Part shown: positions 36,553 through 45,649 of the stretch, piece after piece
Position numbering within the stretch: position 1 is the first letter of the stretch
Layout: each line of letters begins with the position of its first letter
Assembly (NCBI GenBank): GCA_002314855.1
Contig: DCHQ01000016.1
Coordinates: 17,238-81,237, forward strand
Reading direction: 5' to 3'
DNA: 64,000 nucleotides
Source of the DNA: Lachnospiraceae bacterium UBA1748
Lineage (GTDB): Bacteria; Bacillota; Clostridia; Lachnospirales; Lachnospiraceae
The notes under the pieces: generated by a model
Databases searched by the model: none
Seen by the model: the letters and a program-made list of their open reading frames with translations, nothing else
Told to the model about the DNA's origin: nothing
Position numbers and translations under genes: made by a program

Positions 36553-37689
36553 TTATTGATACTTGGCTGTATATATTCTCATTAATGATTCATCAATTCT
36601 TGATTCTGGTATCTCACCGCTCTGAACTGCTGTAAGAACTTCATCATAAGCAGCATAGAAATCATCAGAGCAAAGAATAATATCAGCTCCTGCATTAACA
36701 GCCTTAAGAGCTGCTTCTCCAGCGGAATAGTTTCCTGTAATAGCATCTTCATCCATAAAGCCTGTAATAATAACACCATCAAAGCCCATATCATTTCTAA
36801 GAGTCTCTGTAATAACCGCGTAAGAAAGTGATGCTGGAAGATCTTCTACTGCTGTTAACTTCGCATTTGAAAGGATAATTGCATCAGCTCCTGAATTAAC
36901 TGCAGTATTAAACGCAGCGAATCTTGTCTCTCTCATATCATCAATTGATTCATCAAGCGAATCAGCACCAACTCCATCTGGGAATGGGAATAGTGTAACA
37001 CAATCGAGAACTCCTGAGCTTCCAAGAGCGAAGCTGTCAGCAGTTGTTATTGTCATATTAATGCCTGAATCCTTGTAATCCGCAGCGCTAGCACCATTAT
37101 ATGCAAGCCACATAGTGTTGTTGTATGTTGTCTGATAATAACCCTGAGCTGTAGAAAGCATTTCAGCAAACTGCTCTGCACTAGTAATATTATTATCAGT
37201 AAAGATTATTCCACCCATTCCATACTCATCAACAGCGGCCTTAACCTGCTCACCAGCTGCAGTAACACGGTCAACCTCTGTTACATCTTCAGGTGATACT
37301 ATGAACATGGCTGCAACCTTATCCTCAAGGCTCATCGCATTAATATAGTTTCTTGCCTCTTCACATTCAACCACTTCTGGTTCAGTAACCTCTGGCTCAA
37401 CTATTTCTTCTGGAGTTGAAATAACTCCTGCGCCCATGCCATCACTTGACATTACAAACTGATCCTGAGATACAGAGTCATCAGATACTGTTGGTACATC
37501 ATTACCCTGTGATACGATGCCGCTAACCTTATTAATTAGGAATTTAACACCGTAAAATCCACCTATACCAATACATACAAGTAAAAGCACAAGAGATAGG
37601 TATGCTAATATCTGGTTTCTTATTCTGCGCTTTTTTCTATACTCTCTACGTTCTTCTATTGTCATCTCGTCTTTGTCTTTTCGAGCCAT
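36553..37689 (-). CDS. Membrane-anchored GH3-like protein without catalytic residues
   Basis: A 378-residue protein. A basic N terminus (KKRRIRNQ) and one membrane helix (about 30-52) put the rest outside. From about residue 112 it follows the GH3 N-terminal (NagZ-like) barrel: MSLEDKVAAMFIVSP, GMGGIIFTDNNI, and near the end LRNDMGFDGVIITGFM and INAGADIIL-like sequence (AVNAGADIILCSDD). The sites that make GH3 an enzyme are changed: the nucleophile block S-D-D is T-G-F (Gly310 in place of Asp), the KHFPG loop is TLFPFPD, and the I-D-x-E-G-G substrate block is LAYNGAS. So it is probably a non-catalytic wall-binding or sensory relative. RBS GAGGA precedes the ATG. Confidence 0.75.
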   Translation of the reverse strand: MARKDKDEMTIEERREYRKKRRIRNQILAYLSLVLLLVCIGIGGFYGVKFLINKVSGIVSQGNDVPTVSDDSVSQDQFVMSSDGMGAGVISTPEEIVEPEVTEPEVVECEEARNYINAMSLEDKVAAMFIVSPEDVTEVDRVTAAGEQVKAAVDEYGMGGIIFTDNNITSAEQFAEMLSTAQGYYQTTYNNTMWLAYNGASAADYKDSGINMTITTADSFALGSSGVLDCVTLFPFPDGVGADSLDESIDDMRETRFAAFNTAVNSGADAIILSNAKLTAVEDLPASLSYAVITETLRNDMGFDGVIITGFMDEDAITGNYSAGEAALKAVNAGADIILCSDDFYAAYDEVLTAVQSGEIPESRIDESLMRIYTAKYQ

Positions 37690-37752
37690 ACTTCATCCTC
37701 TTATTATTAACAGTCTATAAATAAAACAAAAATATTTATGTAAACTAGCCAA

Positions 37753-37781
37753 AGTATAACACAAAACGAGAGCCCTTGCAA
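37753..37781 (-). promoter_or_regulatory. Promoter of the GH3-like gene
   Basis: On the minus strand: -35 TTGCAA (37781-37776), 17-bp spacer, -10 TATACT (37758-37753). The -35 overlaps the terminator stem of the upstream RNA gene. Confidence 0.55.
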
Positions 37782-37808
37782 ATTGATTAATAACTTACAA
37801 GAGCTCTC
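37763..37808 (-). terminator. Terminator of the noncoding RNA gene
   Basis: An 11-bp stem GAGAGCCCTTG/CAAGAGCTCTC (37768-37778, 37798-37808, one G-T pair), then GTTTTGTGTT on the minus strand. Confidence 0.75.
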
Positions 37809-38131
37809 TAAAACTGTTCATTGTCCAATGGACTATACCTCCTAATGGATTATTTTTCACTATTCAATTGTAATAAGAATCCTACAAGCAATCTATCTGG
37901 CAAATGTTTTATGAAACTGGAGCTTCCTTACGCTCACGGCCAAGACTTCCAATCACTATTAATTCCTACGATAACCTCTGTACCTTTCACTTAACTATTA
38001 ATTCGGTACTAAATACTTATTCTGGTGGTTTATACCTCTCTTTCTGATCGATTCTTTTAATTATTAAATGTTAGTAAGCACCAATCTATTTAATCAACAC
38101 TGTGTGTTGTTTGTTTCGTTTGATTGATTAT
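37763..38131 (-). ncRNA. Unidentified RNA of about 360 nt
   Basis: The stretch between the hom terminators and the GH3-like gene has a near-consensus promoter at one end and a terminator at the other, both on the minus strand, and no reading frame of any length. Only one ATG (MNSFRELL then stop) lies in it, overlapping the terminator. Features visible in the RNA are a CAACA/TGTTG hairpin near the 5' end, an 11-nt direct repeat (GAATTAATAGT, at 37955-37965 and 37994-38004), a GAGC/GCTC hairpin in a GGCCGTGAGCG segment, and an AGGAGG near the 3' end that could pair or bind ribosomes. It lacks the conserved blocks of tmRNA, RNase P RNA and SRP RNA. 6S RNA is possible in place but not in length. 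Confidence 0.55.
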
Positions 38132-38137
38132 GTATTC

Positions 38138-38165
38138 ATTATATCATCGCATTTATTATTGTCAA
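38138..38165 (-). promoter_or_regulatory. Strong promoter of the RNA gene
   Basis: On the minus strand: perfect -35 TTGACA (38165-38160), 16-bp spacer, perfect -10 TATAAT (38143-38138). No protein-coding frame follows. Confidence 0.82.
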
Positions 38166-38278
38166 TACATTTTATAAAGTTTTCTATACAATTTGCAGAT
38201 AATTTGCATTTTTGTATATACTATTCAATTGAAGCATTTTCTTTTAGCTAATATGCACATCACATACGCAATTAATTC

Positions 38279-38309
38279 AAAAAAACAAATGCTTCGCGCT
38301 TGTTTTTTT
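38279..38309 (-). terminator. Second terminator-like hairpin after hom
   Basis: A-rich and T-rich arms around TGCTTCGCGC form a weak hairpin, followed by seven T residues on either strand. It lies about 15 bp after the main hom terminator and may act as a backup. Confidence 0.45.
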
Positions 38310-38322
38310 GTTAGCGTACTAC

Positions 38323-38355
38323 AAAAAGAGTGGTACCTCCACGGAGATACCACTC
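38323..38355 (-). terminator. Terminator of hom
   Basis: A 12-bp stem GAGTGGTACCTC/GAGATACCACTC (one G-T pair) with a CACG loop, then TTTTTG on the minus strand. The GGTACC in the stem looks like a T-box motif, but orientation and context fit only a terminator. Confidence 0.9.
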
Positions 38356-38391
38356 TAATATACAGATTATTTAATTAACACTAAATCGATA

Positions 38392-39588
38392 TTACATTCT
38401 AATCATGCCAATGATTCCAGAAAGCTTAGCTGCCTTAACCTTGTAATCAGCTTCGCTCATCGCCTCTGTAACAAAAGCAAATTCTCCGTCAACGCACTCT
38501 ACGAACTCTACGTTTCCAAATACTGCTGTTACAGCTGCCTTATCGCCACCACTTACACGTACAAAGTACTGCTGAACAAGAGCATCCTTGTCGGCAACAG
38601 TAGCCTTCTTAGCATCCCAAAGAAGTGGAAGGTGCTTACCCAGATTCTTAGCTGCTTCTATAACATCACCTACAACTGCTGATGCAGTAGCAAGCTTACC
38701 TGCTCCTCTACCATAGTACATAGAGTAATCAAGCATATTAGAATGAACAAGGATTGCATTGAATACATCCTTAACAGCGCTAAGTGGGCTGTCGCTACCA
38801 ACCATACGAGGAGATACCATAGCGAACTTACCATCCTCTGTTTCCTTGCTCATAGCAATAAGCTTAATTGTCTTACCCATCTTCTTTGCATAAGCAAAAT
38901 CAGCTGGAGTAATCTTTGTAATACCTTCTACATATATATCTTCATAATTAACAGTCTCTGCATACATAAGTGATGAAAGAATTGCAATCTTACGACAAGC
39001 GTCAAAACCTTCAACATCTGCTTCTGGATTACGCTCAGCATATCCCTTCTCCTGAGCTTCCTTTAAAACGTCATCATAAGCAGCGCCTTCATTCTCCATC
39101 TTTGTAAGCATATAGTTTGTTGTTCCGTTTAATATACCCTGGATACAATCAATCTTCTCAGCTGTAAGACACTCATTGATAGGACGGATAATTGGAATAC
39201 CACCACCTACACTGGCTTCAAATAAGTAATTACAGTTATTAGCTGCTGCAAGAGCAATAAGCTCAGCGCCATAAGCTGCTACCATTTCCTTATTAGAAGT
39301 ACATACACTCTTACCAGCTTCTAATGCTCTCTTTGTATAATCATAAGGCACCTTAGTTCCGCCCATAGTCTCACATATAATAGAAATCTCAGGATCACCT
39401 AAGATATCCTCTACATTATGAGTTACAAGATTCTCATACTTGTCCCCTGGGAAATCGCGAAGATCGAGGATATATTTTACCTTAACATCATCCCCTACTC
39501 TCTTGGATATAAGCTCAGCATTGTCATTAATAACCTCAACAACACCGCTTCCAACTGTACCATATCCGAATACTGCTACATTAATCAT
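38392..39588 (-). CDS. hom: Homoserine dehydrogenase
   Basis: A 398-residue enzyme that reduces aspartate semialdehyde to homoserine for Thr and Met synthesis. The NAD(P)-binding loop is VAVFGYGTVGSGVVEV; the catalytic block is GILNGTTNYMLT, with YAERNPEADVEGFDACRK downstream. A C-terminal ACT-like domain (from about residue 325) fits Thr feedback. I chose ATG at 39588, with AAAGG upstream; an in-frame GTG ten codons earlier gives an atypical N terminus. No thrB or thrC gene is adjacent, so it forms a single-gene unit. Confidence 0.95.
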   Translation of the reverse strand: MINVAVFGYGTVGSGVVEVINDNAELISKRVGDDVKVKYILDLRDFPGDKYENLVTHNVEDILGDPEISIICETMGGTKVPYDYTKRALEAGKSVCTSNKEMVAAYGAELIALAAANNCNYLFEASVGGGIPIIRPINECLTAEKIDCIQGILNGTTNYMLTKMENEGAAYDDVLKEAQEKGYAERNPEADVEGFDACRKIAILSSLMYAETVNYEDIYVEGITKITPADFAYAKKMGKTIKLIAMSKETEDGKFAMVSPRMVGSDSPLSAVKDVFNAILVHSNMLDYSMYYGRGAGKLATASAVVGDVIEAAKNLGKHLPLLWDAKKATVADKDALVQQYFVRVSGGDKAAVTAVFGNVEFVECVDGEFAFVTEAMSEADYKVKAAKLSGIIGMIRM

Positions 39589-39651
39589 AAACTTGCCATG
39601 CCTTTCTATTAATTGCACTTAGTATTTATAGATAAAAACTATACCACATAA

Positions 39652-40257
39652 TTAGTGGTTTTGCACTACTTTTTTAATAATCTCAATATAATTGTGAATA
39701 CCATCTAAATAATTCTGCTTGCTAAACACTGGAGCAAGATAGCATTCCCAAAGCTTATTCTCAAAAGAAGCATCTAACATTTCAGTAACATATCGTGCTT
39801 CATTAGAATCTGCAAAGATAGATCTGTCTGATATCTCGTATATTTCCTGAATCTTATCGATGTACTGCTGTCTGATGTCGCCTGCAACTTCTATGGCCTC
39901 TTCATCAGTTTCCTTTAATACAGACTGTATTATTAATGGAAGATATGGATATTTATCAACGAGTGACATCTTGGCACTTTCAAGCTTCTCTCTAAGTGCA
40001 AAATAATCCTTCTCTCCATCGCCTATCTGTATTGATACCTCCATAAGCATATATCTGATGGCGTAGGAACAAACACTATGATACAATCCCTTTTTGCTGT
40101 CAAAATAATGAAACCAGAGACCTTTACTAACGCCTACAGCTTTAACCATCTCATCAGTGCTCGCATGACGGTAGCCATAAAGGGCAAAAACCTGCATCGC
40201 ACCATTAAGCATTCTATCCTGTTTTTCTTTACTTAAATCATAAAATTTTTCATTCAT
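39652..40257 (-). CDS. TetR-family regulator
   Basis: A 201-residue TetR/AcrR repressor. The HTH is in the first 55 residues (AMQVFALYGYRHASTDEMVKAVGVSKGLWFHYFDSKKGLY). The C-terminal ligand domain is all-helical and not like a known subgroup. The start at ATG 40257 gives the typical TetR N terminus; an in-frame ATG at 40302 adds 15 basic residues, and neither has a clear Shine-Dalgarno. It is divergent from the YtxH-like gene at 40361 with 103 bp between, and may control it. Confidence 0.85.
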   Translation of the reverse strand: MNEKFYDLSKEKQDRMLNGAMQVFALYGYRHASTDEMVKAVGVSKGLWFHYFDSKKGLYHSVCSYAIRYMLMEVSIQIGDGEKDYFALREKLESAKMSLVDKYPYLPLIIQSVLKETDEEAIEVAGDIRQQYIDKIQEIYEISDRSIFADSNEARYVTEMLDASFENKLWECYLAPVFSKQNYLDGIHNYIEIIKKVVQNH

Positions 40258-40360
40258 AGCAATAAGATAACACACTCTTTTTCTCTTTTCAATTCGTCTC
40301 ATTTATATTAAAATATAAGTGTTACATTTTCTATAAACATTTCGAAAGGAGTATACTGAC

Positions 40361-40885
40361 ATGGCAAAGAAAATGGGTAAAGTTATTTTATTTGGAGTTG
40401 TAGCAGGCGCTGCAGCAGCTGGCGTTTATCACTACCTTCAGAGCAAAGACCAGAAGGTTGATGAATATGATGATTTCGATGATCTTGATAGTTTTGATGA
40501 TACAGTAAAAGATGAAGGAGCTACTGAGGATAAGCGTAGTTATATCACCATAGATACAGCCAAGTATTTTGTAAATGATTCAATTGACAAGGCCAAGGAT
40601 TTATGGGACAAGGCTCAGAAGAAAATCAAGAAGACTATCGAGGATGCCACTGAAGTAAAGGCTGATGAAGACGACGATATCTTCGATGTTGTTGAAGAAG
40701 GTATGAGCAAGGTCGTAGCTGATGCTGAAGCTGCAATTGATGAAGTTGCTGAGAAGATTATGGACGACGAGAAGAAGCCTGAAGCTGAGGAAGTTAAAGA
40801 GGCCGAGGAGTCTGATGAAACTGAAGAGCTTGCTGAAATCGACGAAGAGACATCTGAAGAATTCTTTGATGATGACGAAGTTTAA
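40361..40885 (+). CDS. YtxH-like acidic protein
   Basis: A 174-residue protein. One N-terminal hydrophobic, Ala/Gly-rich helix (KVILFGVVAGAAAAGVYHYL) is followed by a very acidic, helical region with Lys-rich coils (DSIDKAKDLWDKAQKKIKK). It ends in a run of Glu and Asp (DEETSEEFFDDDEV). This fits the YtxH general-stress type of membrane-tethered coiled proteins, but identity is weak. AAAGGAG is 9 nt before the ATG. It is one of three plus-strand genes, divergent from a TetR gene, and shares a bidirectional terminator with the PIG-L gene. Confidence 0.65.
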   Translation: MAKKMGKVILFGVVAGAAAAGVYHYLQSKDQKVDEYDDFDDLDSFDDTVKDEGATEDKRSYITIDTAKYFVNDSIDKAKDLWDKAQKKIKKTIEDATEVKADEDDDIFDVVEEGMSKVVADAEAAIDEVAEKIMDDEKKPEAEEVKEAEESDETEELAEIDEETSEEFFDDDEV

Positions 40886-40925
40886 TTAATCCAATAATTT
40901 TTAGCAGAATTTTAATAACTTAAAC

Positions 40926-40965
40926 TAAAAAAGACTTGGTTCCAAGGAACCAAGTCTTTTTATTA
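40926..40965. terminator. Bidirectional terminator between the YtxH-like and PIG-L genes
   Basis: A perfect 12-bp stem AAGACTTGGTTC/GAACCAAGTCTT with a CAAG loop (40931-40958), flanked by A-run and T-run, so it works for both converging genes. Confidence 0.92.
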
Positions 40966-40997
40966 TTCATAAATATCCATAGCAGAAATGAAATCAG

Positions 40998-43682
40998 TTA
41001 TCTTCGAGGTCTACGCGATGAACTACTACCATTACCACGAGAGCCACTACGCTTCATACTATTACTCTTACTATTTCTCTTGCCTTTTTTCTTTCTGCGT
41101 CTTCTACGCTTCTTGCCAGCTGAATTAACAATAGCAACATAAGCTCCGCCTATGACCGCAGCGCCACCAACGACACCTGCTATTATAGGGAACAGTTTAG
41201 TTTTACCACCAACCTGATTATCTGAAACAGCTGCATTATCGGACACCTGACCGGATTCAACTACTTCGAGTTCCATAACAGGAACCTCTTCATAACAGGT
41301 CTCACCACATATGCTACATGTAAGCTTATTTAATCCTGGTCCATCATATGAGGCCAACTTAACCTGTTCTGTAATAGAGAAATCATGGCTCTTAACCTGG
41401 TAGTTACCTTTGTATGAATAACCACATGCCGAGCAAGTATATAATGTGTAGCCATTATTATAACAGTCAGAACTGTAATTCTCTTCACTATAAGAAGGAT
41501 TATCGCAGCTATGTGGCACAAGGTTCACACTATATTCCATGCGCTCATCTCTTGTGAAGTTAGAAGCATTACCTGATACCTGGTACTGCCATCTAAGTGT
41601 CTCACCTACAAAATCCTCACAGTACGCTCTTCTGTCAGTATTATCTTCAAAGAATGTGATAAATCCTTCAACATAGGTATTCTTGATATATCCTTCATAA
41701 GGATTACCACTTGGATAAGGAGCATACATACCAACTAGACCACCATTGTGAACATAACCATGATCCGAACAGTAACCTTTGATATTCACCTTAACATTAT
41801 CAACATCAAGGTTACCTGCTGAGTATCCACCACCAAGGAATTCCTCGTCTCTGTTCTCTTTATCTAAATCAATTACAACTAAAGTAACATCGGCGTTAGT
41901 GTTCTTAATAGCACCATTTCCACCATAACCAACTATACCACCAACACCAAACATCTTGGCATTGACATCAAGGCCAGCATAGCCCTCTATAGTACATCCT
42001 GAAATGTTAGAACCATCAGCCCATCCTGCTATAGTTCCCACAAAGCAAGGGTTATCGCTATCAACATCAGCATGAATACCAAGAAGACTAAGATTCATTA
42101 CTGAAGCATTCTCAAGAACGCCAAAGAAACCTGCAAAGCTTGTATCATATTCCTTATAATTTCCATCATAAGTGGTTCTTGTTTCATTAGAGGTTGTAGT
42201 GATTTTCAGGTTAAGTATGCTCTTGCCATTACCATCAAACACTCCATAAAAATCAAGAGGCTTCCAGTCAATGCCTGACATATCAATATCATTCATAAGG
42301 ATATATGAACCAGTAGGATTATTAGCAACAGCCATAAGATCATCAGCCGTGTAAATACATGTCTTACCCTTATAGGTTGTAAGATCCACCTCGCCTGACT
42401 GCTCTTTGTAAGGAGTTATATTGTCCATAACATCTGCACAGGTATCATCACCTACGTTAGTTCTATATAAACCAAATGATGAATTATCTGTTTCGCCGTA
42501 ATCATCAATTGTAAACCAGCACCACTGCTGAGATTCATAACACTTATAAGCCTGTCTTGCCACTTCAATAGCTGTCTTACCGCCAAAGCTAGTTAGTGGC
42601 TGACGAAGATCAAGCTTGATATTCTTATCCTCAAGAAGATGAATATACAACTTGGATGGTGACCATGTACCGTATTTATTAGCACTGTCACTACAGTAGC
42701 TGGCATCAGCCACACCATCAAACGCCTTAACTGTACAAGCATTACAGTACATATGCTGACCATGACCATACTCTCCATTAAAATCCTGAGTAATGACTAC
42801 CTGTGGCTTACATCTTCTCATCGCTTCCGCCACAAAATTTTCTCCGATTTCTGATGGAGTAGTTTGCAATGTACCATCTAATGTCTCGGACCAGCTATCT
42901 GTGACATCCGATGTAATAGGATAATATCTGGCACCAGCAAGATAAATACCATCAAGCTTTTCATGCTCTCTAATCTTAGAGCCTGCATCATACACCCAAT
43001 GATTTGCCATATACACTACCTGTACACTAATATCCTGCTCTGCCTGATAAGTAGGTAAGAAACCACCCAGAAAGATTTGCTCATCATCACTGTGTGTTGC
43101 AACAAGCATAATATCTGTCTGCTCACAAGGTGGCTGCCAGAGCTGTACAAATGAAGGAAGATTATCTGATTCAAATGCATAAATGTCACCAATACGCATT
43201 CCATTAACAGCACCAGGTCTATCACCAAGAGTTCCCTTACCATCGCCAATAACAATCTCAAGCTTACTTGTCTTAACAGGCAGCTTTACATACTCATGAA
43301 TAAATCCATACTGGCCATAAGTATAATCCTGTCCATCAATGCGAAGTGTCCACTCTGGAACAAGGCTGTCCCAAATGATATATATACCATTCATATCACT
43401 CTGACTGGTAACTGTTATGACTGTTCCTGGAGAAAGAGTGAGCGTTGAAGTTCGGTCTTCATCATGAAGCTTAGATCCGCTACTACCATCAGATACACTA
43501 ATATCAAGCGCCATCTGATTATGGCACTTCATGGCTTCATAAAGATCTGTTCCGCTGTCTCTGTTATCTTCCTTAGAAGTATCAATAGGAACTATTTTCT
43601 TGGCCTCGGCCGTTATATTAAGTCCTATGCTTAATCCAAAAAACAAGGCAAGCGATAGGGCAAGTATTCGTAATTTCTTCAT
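40998..43682 (-). CDS. Secreted PIG-L deacetylase-like protein with GLUG-type repeats and basic tail
   Basis: An 894-residue surface protein. A signal peptide (1-27, ending AEA) is followed by a beta-rich segment, then a PIG-L (LmbE) type deacetylase domain with the metal motif ATHSDDEQ (His197, Asp199, Asp200) and GHGQH (His307, His310) as third ligand block. PIG-L enzymes remove acetyl groups from GlcNAc-containing substrates. From about 450 it has GLUG-like repeats (YILMNDIDMSGIDWKPLDFYGVFDGNG without the break is one unit), then two CxxC-type segments (YTCSACGYSY, LTCSICGETC). One membrane helix near the C terminus is followed by about 40 residues rich in Arg, Lys and Ser. Wall or glycan modification is likely. 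Confidence 0.78.
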   Translation of the reverse strand: MKKLRILALSLALFFGLSIGLNITAEAKKIVPIDTSKEDNRDSGTDLYEAMKCHNQMALDISVSDGSSGSKLHDEDRTSTLTLSPGTVITVTSQSDMNGIYIIWDSLVPEWTLRIDGQDYTYGQYGFIHEYVKLPVKTSKLEIVIGDGKGTLGDRPGAVNGMRIGDIYAFESDNLPSFVQLWQPPCEQTDIMLVATHSDDEQIFLGGFLPTYQAEQDISVQVVYMANHWVYDAGSKIREHEKLDGIYLAGARYYPITSDVTDSWSETLDGTLQTTPSEIGENFVAEAMRRCKPQVVITQDFNGEYGHGQHMYCNACTVKAFDGVADASYCSDSANKYGTWSPSKLYIHLLEDKNIKLDLRQPLTSFGGKTAIEVARQAYKCYESQQWCWFTIDDYGETDNSSFGLYRTNVGDDTCADVMDNITPYKEQSGEVDLTTYKGKTCIYTADDLMAVANNPTGSYILMNDIDMSGIDWKPLDFYGVFDGNGKSILNLKITTTSNETRTTYDGNYKEYDTSFAGFFGVLENASVMNLSLLGIHADVDSDNPCFVGTIAGWADGSNISGCTIEGYAGLDVNAKMFGVGGIVGYGGNGAIKNTNADVTLVVIDLDKENRDEEFLGGGYSAGNLDVDNVKVNIKGYCSDHGYVHNGGLVGMYAPYPSGNPYEGYIKNTYVEGFITFFEDNTDRRAYCEDFVGETLRWQYQVSGNASNFTRDERMEYSVNLVPHSCDNPSYSEENYSSDCYNNGYTLYTCSACGYSYKGNYQVKSHDFSITEQVKLASYDGPGLNKLTCSICGETCYEEVPVMELEVVESGQVSDNAAVSDNQVGGKTKLFPIIAGVVGGAAVIGGAYVAIVNSAGKKRRRRRKKKGKRNSKSNSMKRSGSRGNGSSSSRRPRR

Positions 43683-43720
43683 AAATATAATAATCCTGTC
43701 ACTATGGTATAAAATCTAAA

Positions 43721-43763
43721 TTGCGAAACTACTTATATTAATAGCCTATAAATAGTTTCGCAA
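43721..43763 (-). terminator. Terminator of glnS
   Basis: A perfect 11-bp inverted repeat TTGCGAAACTA/TAGTTTCGCAA with a 21-nt loop, followed on the minus strand by TTTAGATTTT. The large loop is unusual. Confidence 0.65.
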
Positions 43764-43773
43764 CAATTAATTA

Positions 43774-45501
43774 TTATTTAGGTAATACAAATGAGCTCTT
43801 AAGAGATACTACTCTGTTAAACACTAATGCTTCTGGCTTAGAATCCTTAGGATCAACACTGAAGAATCCCTGTCTTACGAACTGGAATCTGTCATAAGCT
43901 TTGCTGCCTGCAAATGCTGGCTCAAGGTAGCACTTCTTAACTATAAGTGAGTTAGGATTAAGGAATACATTACCTTCCTCATCATATACTGAGCCTGCAG
44001 CCTCTGCCTTTTCTTCATCAACAAGACTCTCGTAAAGTCTAGCCTCAGCACTAATAGCTGTTGTAGCCTCTACCCAGTGGATAGTACCCTTTACCTTACG
44101 GCCATCTGGACTGTTACCACCCTTGGATGCTGGATCATATGTACAGTGAACAACTGTAACATTACCATTCTCATCCTTCTCAAAGCTTTCACACTTAACA
44201 AAGTAAGCATTCATAAGACGAACTTCATTGCCTGGGAAAAGACGGAAGTACTTCTTAGGTGGTTCCTCCATAAAGTCGTCTCTTTCTATATAAAGCTCAC
44301 GACCAAATGGAACTGTTCTTGAACCAAGCTCTTCATTTTCAGGGTTATTAACTGCTGTAACCTCTTCTATCTGTCCTTCTGGATAGTTATCAATAACAAG
44401 CTTAATAGGATCAATGATAGCCATGTATCTAGGAGCCTTAGGCTTAAGATCCTCACGGATACAATACTCAAGTGCTGCATAGTCAGCTATTGAATGAGCC
44501 TTGGATACACCACACATCTTAACAAAATCACGAATAGACTCTGGTGTGAATCCTCTTCTTCTAAGAGCTGCGATCGATACAAGTCTTGGATCATCCCAGC
44601 CATCAACCTTACCCTCTAATACAAGACGCTTGATATATCTCTTACCTGTAACAACATTCTTAAGATACATCTTGGCCTGCTCAATCTGCTTAGGCGGATG
44701 AGGATATTCAAGTTCTCTTACAACCCAGTCATAAAGAGGTCTGTGATCCTCAAACTCAAGTGTACAAATTGAATGAGTAATTCCTTCAATTGCATCCTCA
44801 ATTGGATGAGCAAAATCGTACATAGGATAAATGCACCACTGATCACCTGTGTTATGGTGTGTCATGTGAGCCACACGGTAAATAACAGGGTCTCTCATAT
44901 TGATATTAGGTGATGCCATATCAATTTTAGCTCGAAGAACCTTCTCACCATCGGCAAACTTACCTTCCTTCATGGCTTCAAAAAGCTCAAGGTTTTCCTC
45001 AATACTTCTATTAGAAGATGGATCCTCCTTACCTGGCTCTGTGAAGCTACCACGATAAGCCTTGATTTCATCGGCGCTTAAGTCAGAAACATAAGCCTTT
45101 CCCTTCTTTATAAGCTTAATAGCAGCTTCATACATCTGACCGAAATAGTTGGATGCATAGAATAATCTGTCCTCAAAATCAGCACCAAGCCATTTAACAT
45201 CAGCCTTAATAGACTCAACGAACTCGATGTCTTCCTTAGTAGGGTTGGTATCATCAAAACGCATATTGAACTTACCACCGTACTGCTGTGCTAACATATA
45301 GTTAACTAATATTGCCTTGGCATGACCAATATGAAGATATCCGTTAGGTTCTGGAGGGAATCTTGTATGAACTGTGTCATATACTCCTTCAGCAAGATCC
45401 TCATCAATGATCTGCTCTATAAAGTTTCTGGACACCTTGTCAGCTGTCTCAGTTGTTTCATTTTCATTAATCATATCTGTACTCATAATCAAATGCACCA
45501 A
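43774..45501 (-). CDS. glnS: Glutaminyl-tRNA synthetase
   Basis: A 575-residue class I GlnRS. The HIGH motif is in [16 protein letters not shown], and the KMSKS-like site is [10 protein letters not shown]. The C-terminal anticodon-binding domain includes [25 protein letters not shown]. The start is uncertain: TTG at 45501 has AGGAGG 9 nt upstream, while ATG at 45486 (MSTDMINE) is 24 nt from it. A 14-bp palindrome CTAGAATATTCTAG (45516-45529) overlaps the ribosome site. A tRNA-Gln(TTG) is encoded elsewhere in this window, in line with direct charging rather than only the GatCAB route. Confidence 0.95.
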   Translation of the reverse strand: MVHLIMSTDMINENETTETADKVSRNFIEQIIDEDLAEGVYDTVHTRFPPEPNGYLHIGHAKAILVNYMLAQQYGGKFNMRFDDTNPTKEDIEFVESIKADVKWLGADFEDRLFYASNYFGQMYEAAIKLIKKGKAYVSDLSADEIKAYRGSFTEPGKEDPSSNRSIEENLELFEAMKEGKFADGEKVLRAKIDMASPNINMRDPVIYRVAHMTHHNTGDQWCIYPMYDFAHPIEDAIEGITHSICTLEFEDHRPLYDWVVRELEYPHPPKQIEQAKMYLKNVVTGKRYIKRLVLEGKVDGWDDPRLVSIAALRRRGFTPESIRDFVKMCGVSKAHSIADYAALEYCIREDLKPKAPRYMAIIDPIKLVIDNYPEGQIEEVTAVNNPENEELGSRTVPFGRELYIERDDFMEEPPKKYFRLFPGNEVRLMNAYFVKCESFEKDENGNVTVVHCTYDPASKGGNSPDGRKVKGTIHWVEATTAISAEARLYESLVDEEKAEAAGSVYDEEGNVFLNPNSLIVKKCYLEPAFAGSKAYDRFQFVRQGFFSVDPKDSKPEALVFNRVVSLKSSFVLPK

Positions 45502-45515
45502 AAAGGCGCAACCTC

Positions 45516-45529
45516 CTAGAATATTCTAG
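45516..45529. repeat. 14-bp palindrome at the glnS ribosome site
   Basis: CTAGAATATTCTAG is a perfect palindrome directly upstream of and partly over the AGGAGG of glnS. It could be an operator or hide the ribosome site in an RNA hairpin. Confidence 0.6.
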
Positions 45530-45572
45530 TATGTAGGATAACACAAAGTAGGGAAATAATAAAGAACTAATC

Positions 45573-45601
45573 TTGTATGGCCTTTTAAAATAAAGTATAA
45601 T
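45573..45601 (+). promoter_or_regulatory. Promoter of the DHH phosphoesterase gene
   Basis: -35 TTGTAT (45573-45578), 17-bp spacer, -10 TATAAT (45596-45601), about 50 bp before the start codon. Confidence 0.7.
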
Positions 45602-45649
45602 TAATTCTAGGTATTAACTACTAATGTTTGGGGTAAAGGAGAAAAAAGC

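Noticed and set aside
37763..38131. tmRNA or RNase P RNA in the gene-poor gap.
   Set aside because: There is no tRNA-like end or tag frame for tmRNA, and no conserved GGAAAGTCC or ACAGAA blocks for RNase P RNA.
38328..38355. GAGTGGTACC, similar to a T-box element.
   Set aside because: It lies after hom rather than before a gene in that direction; the hairpin and T-run fit a terminator on the minus strand, and no specifier structure is visible.
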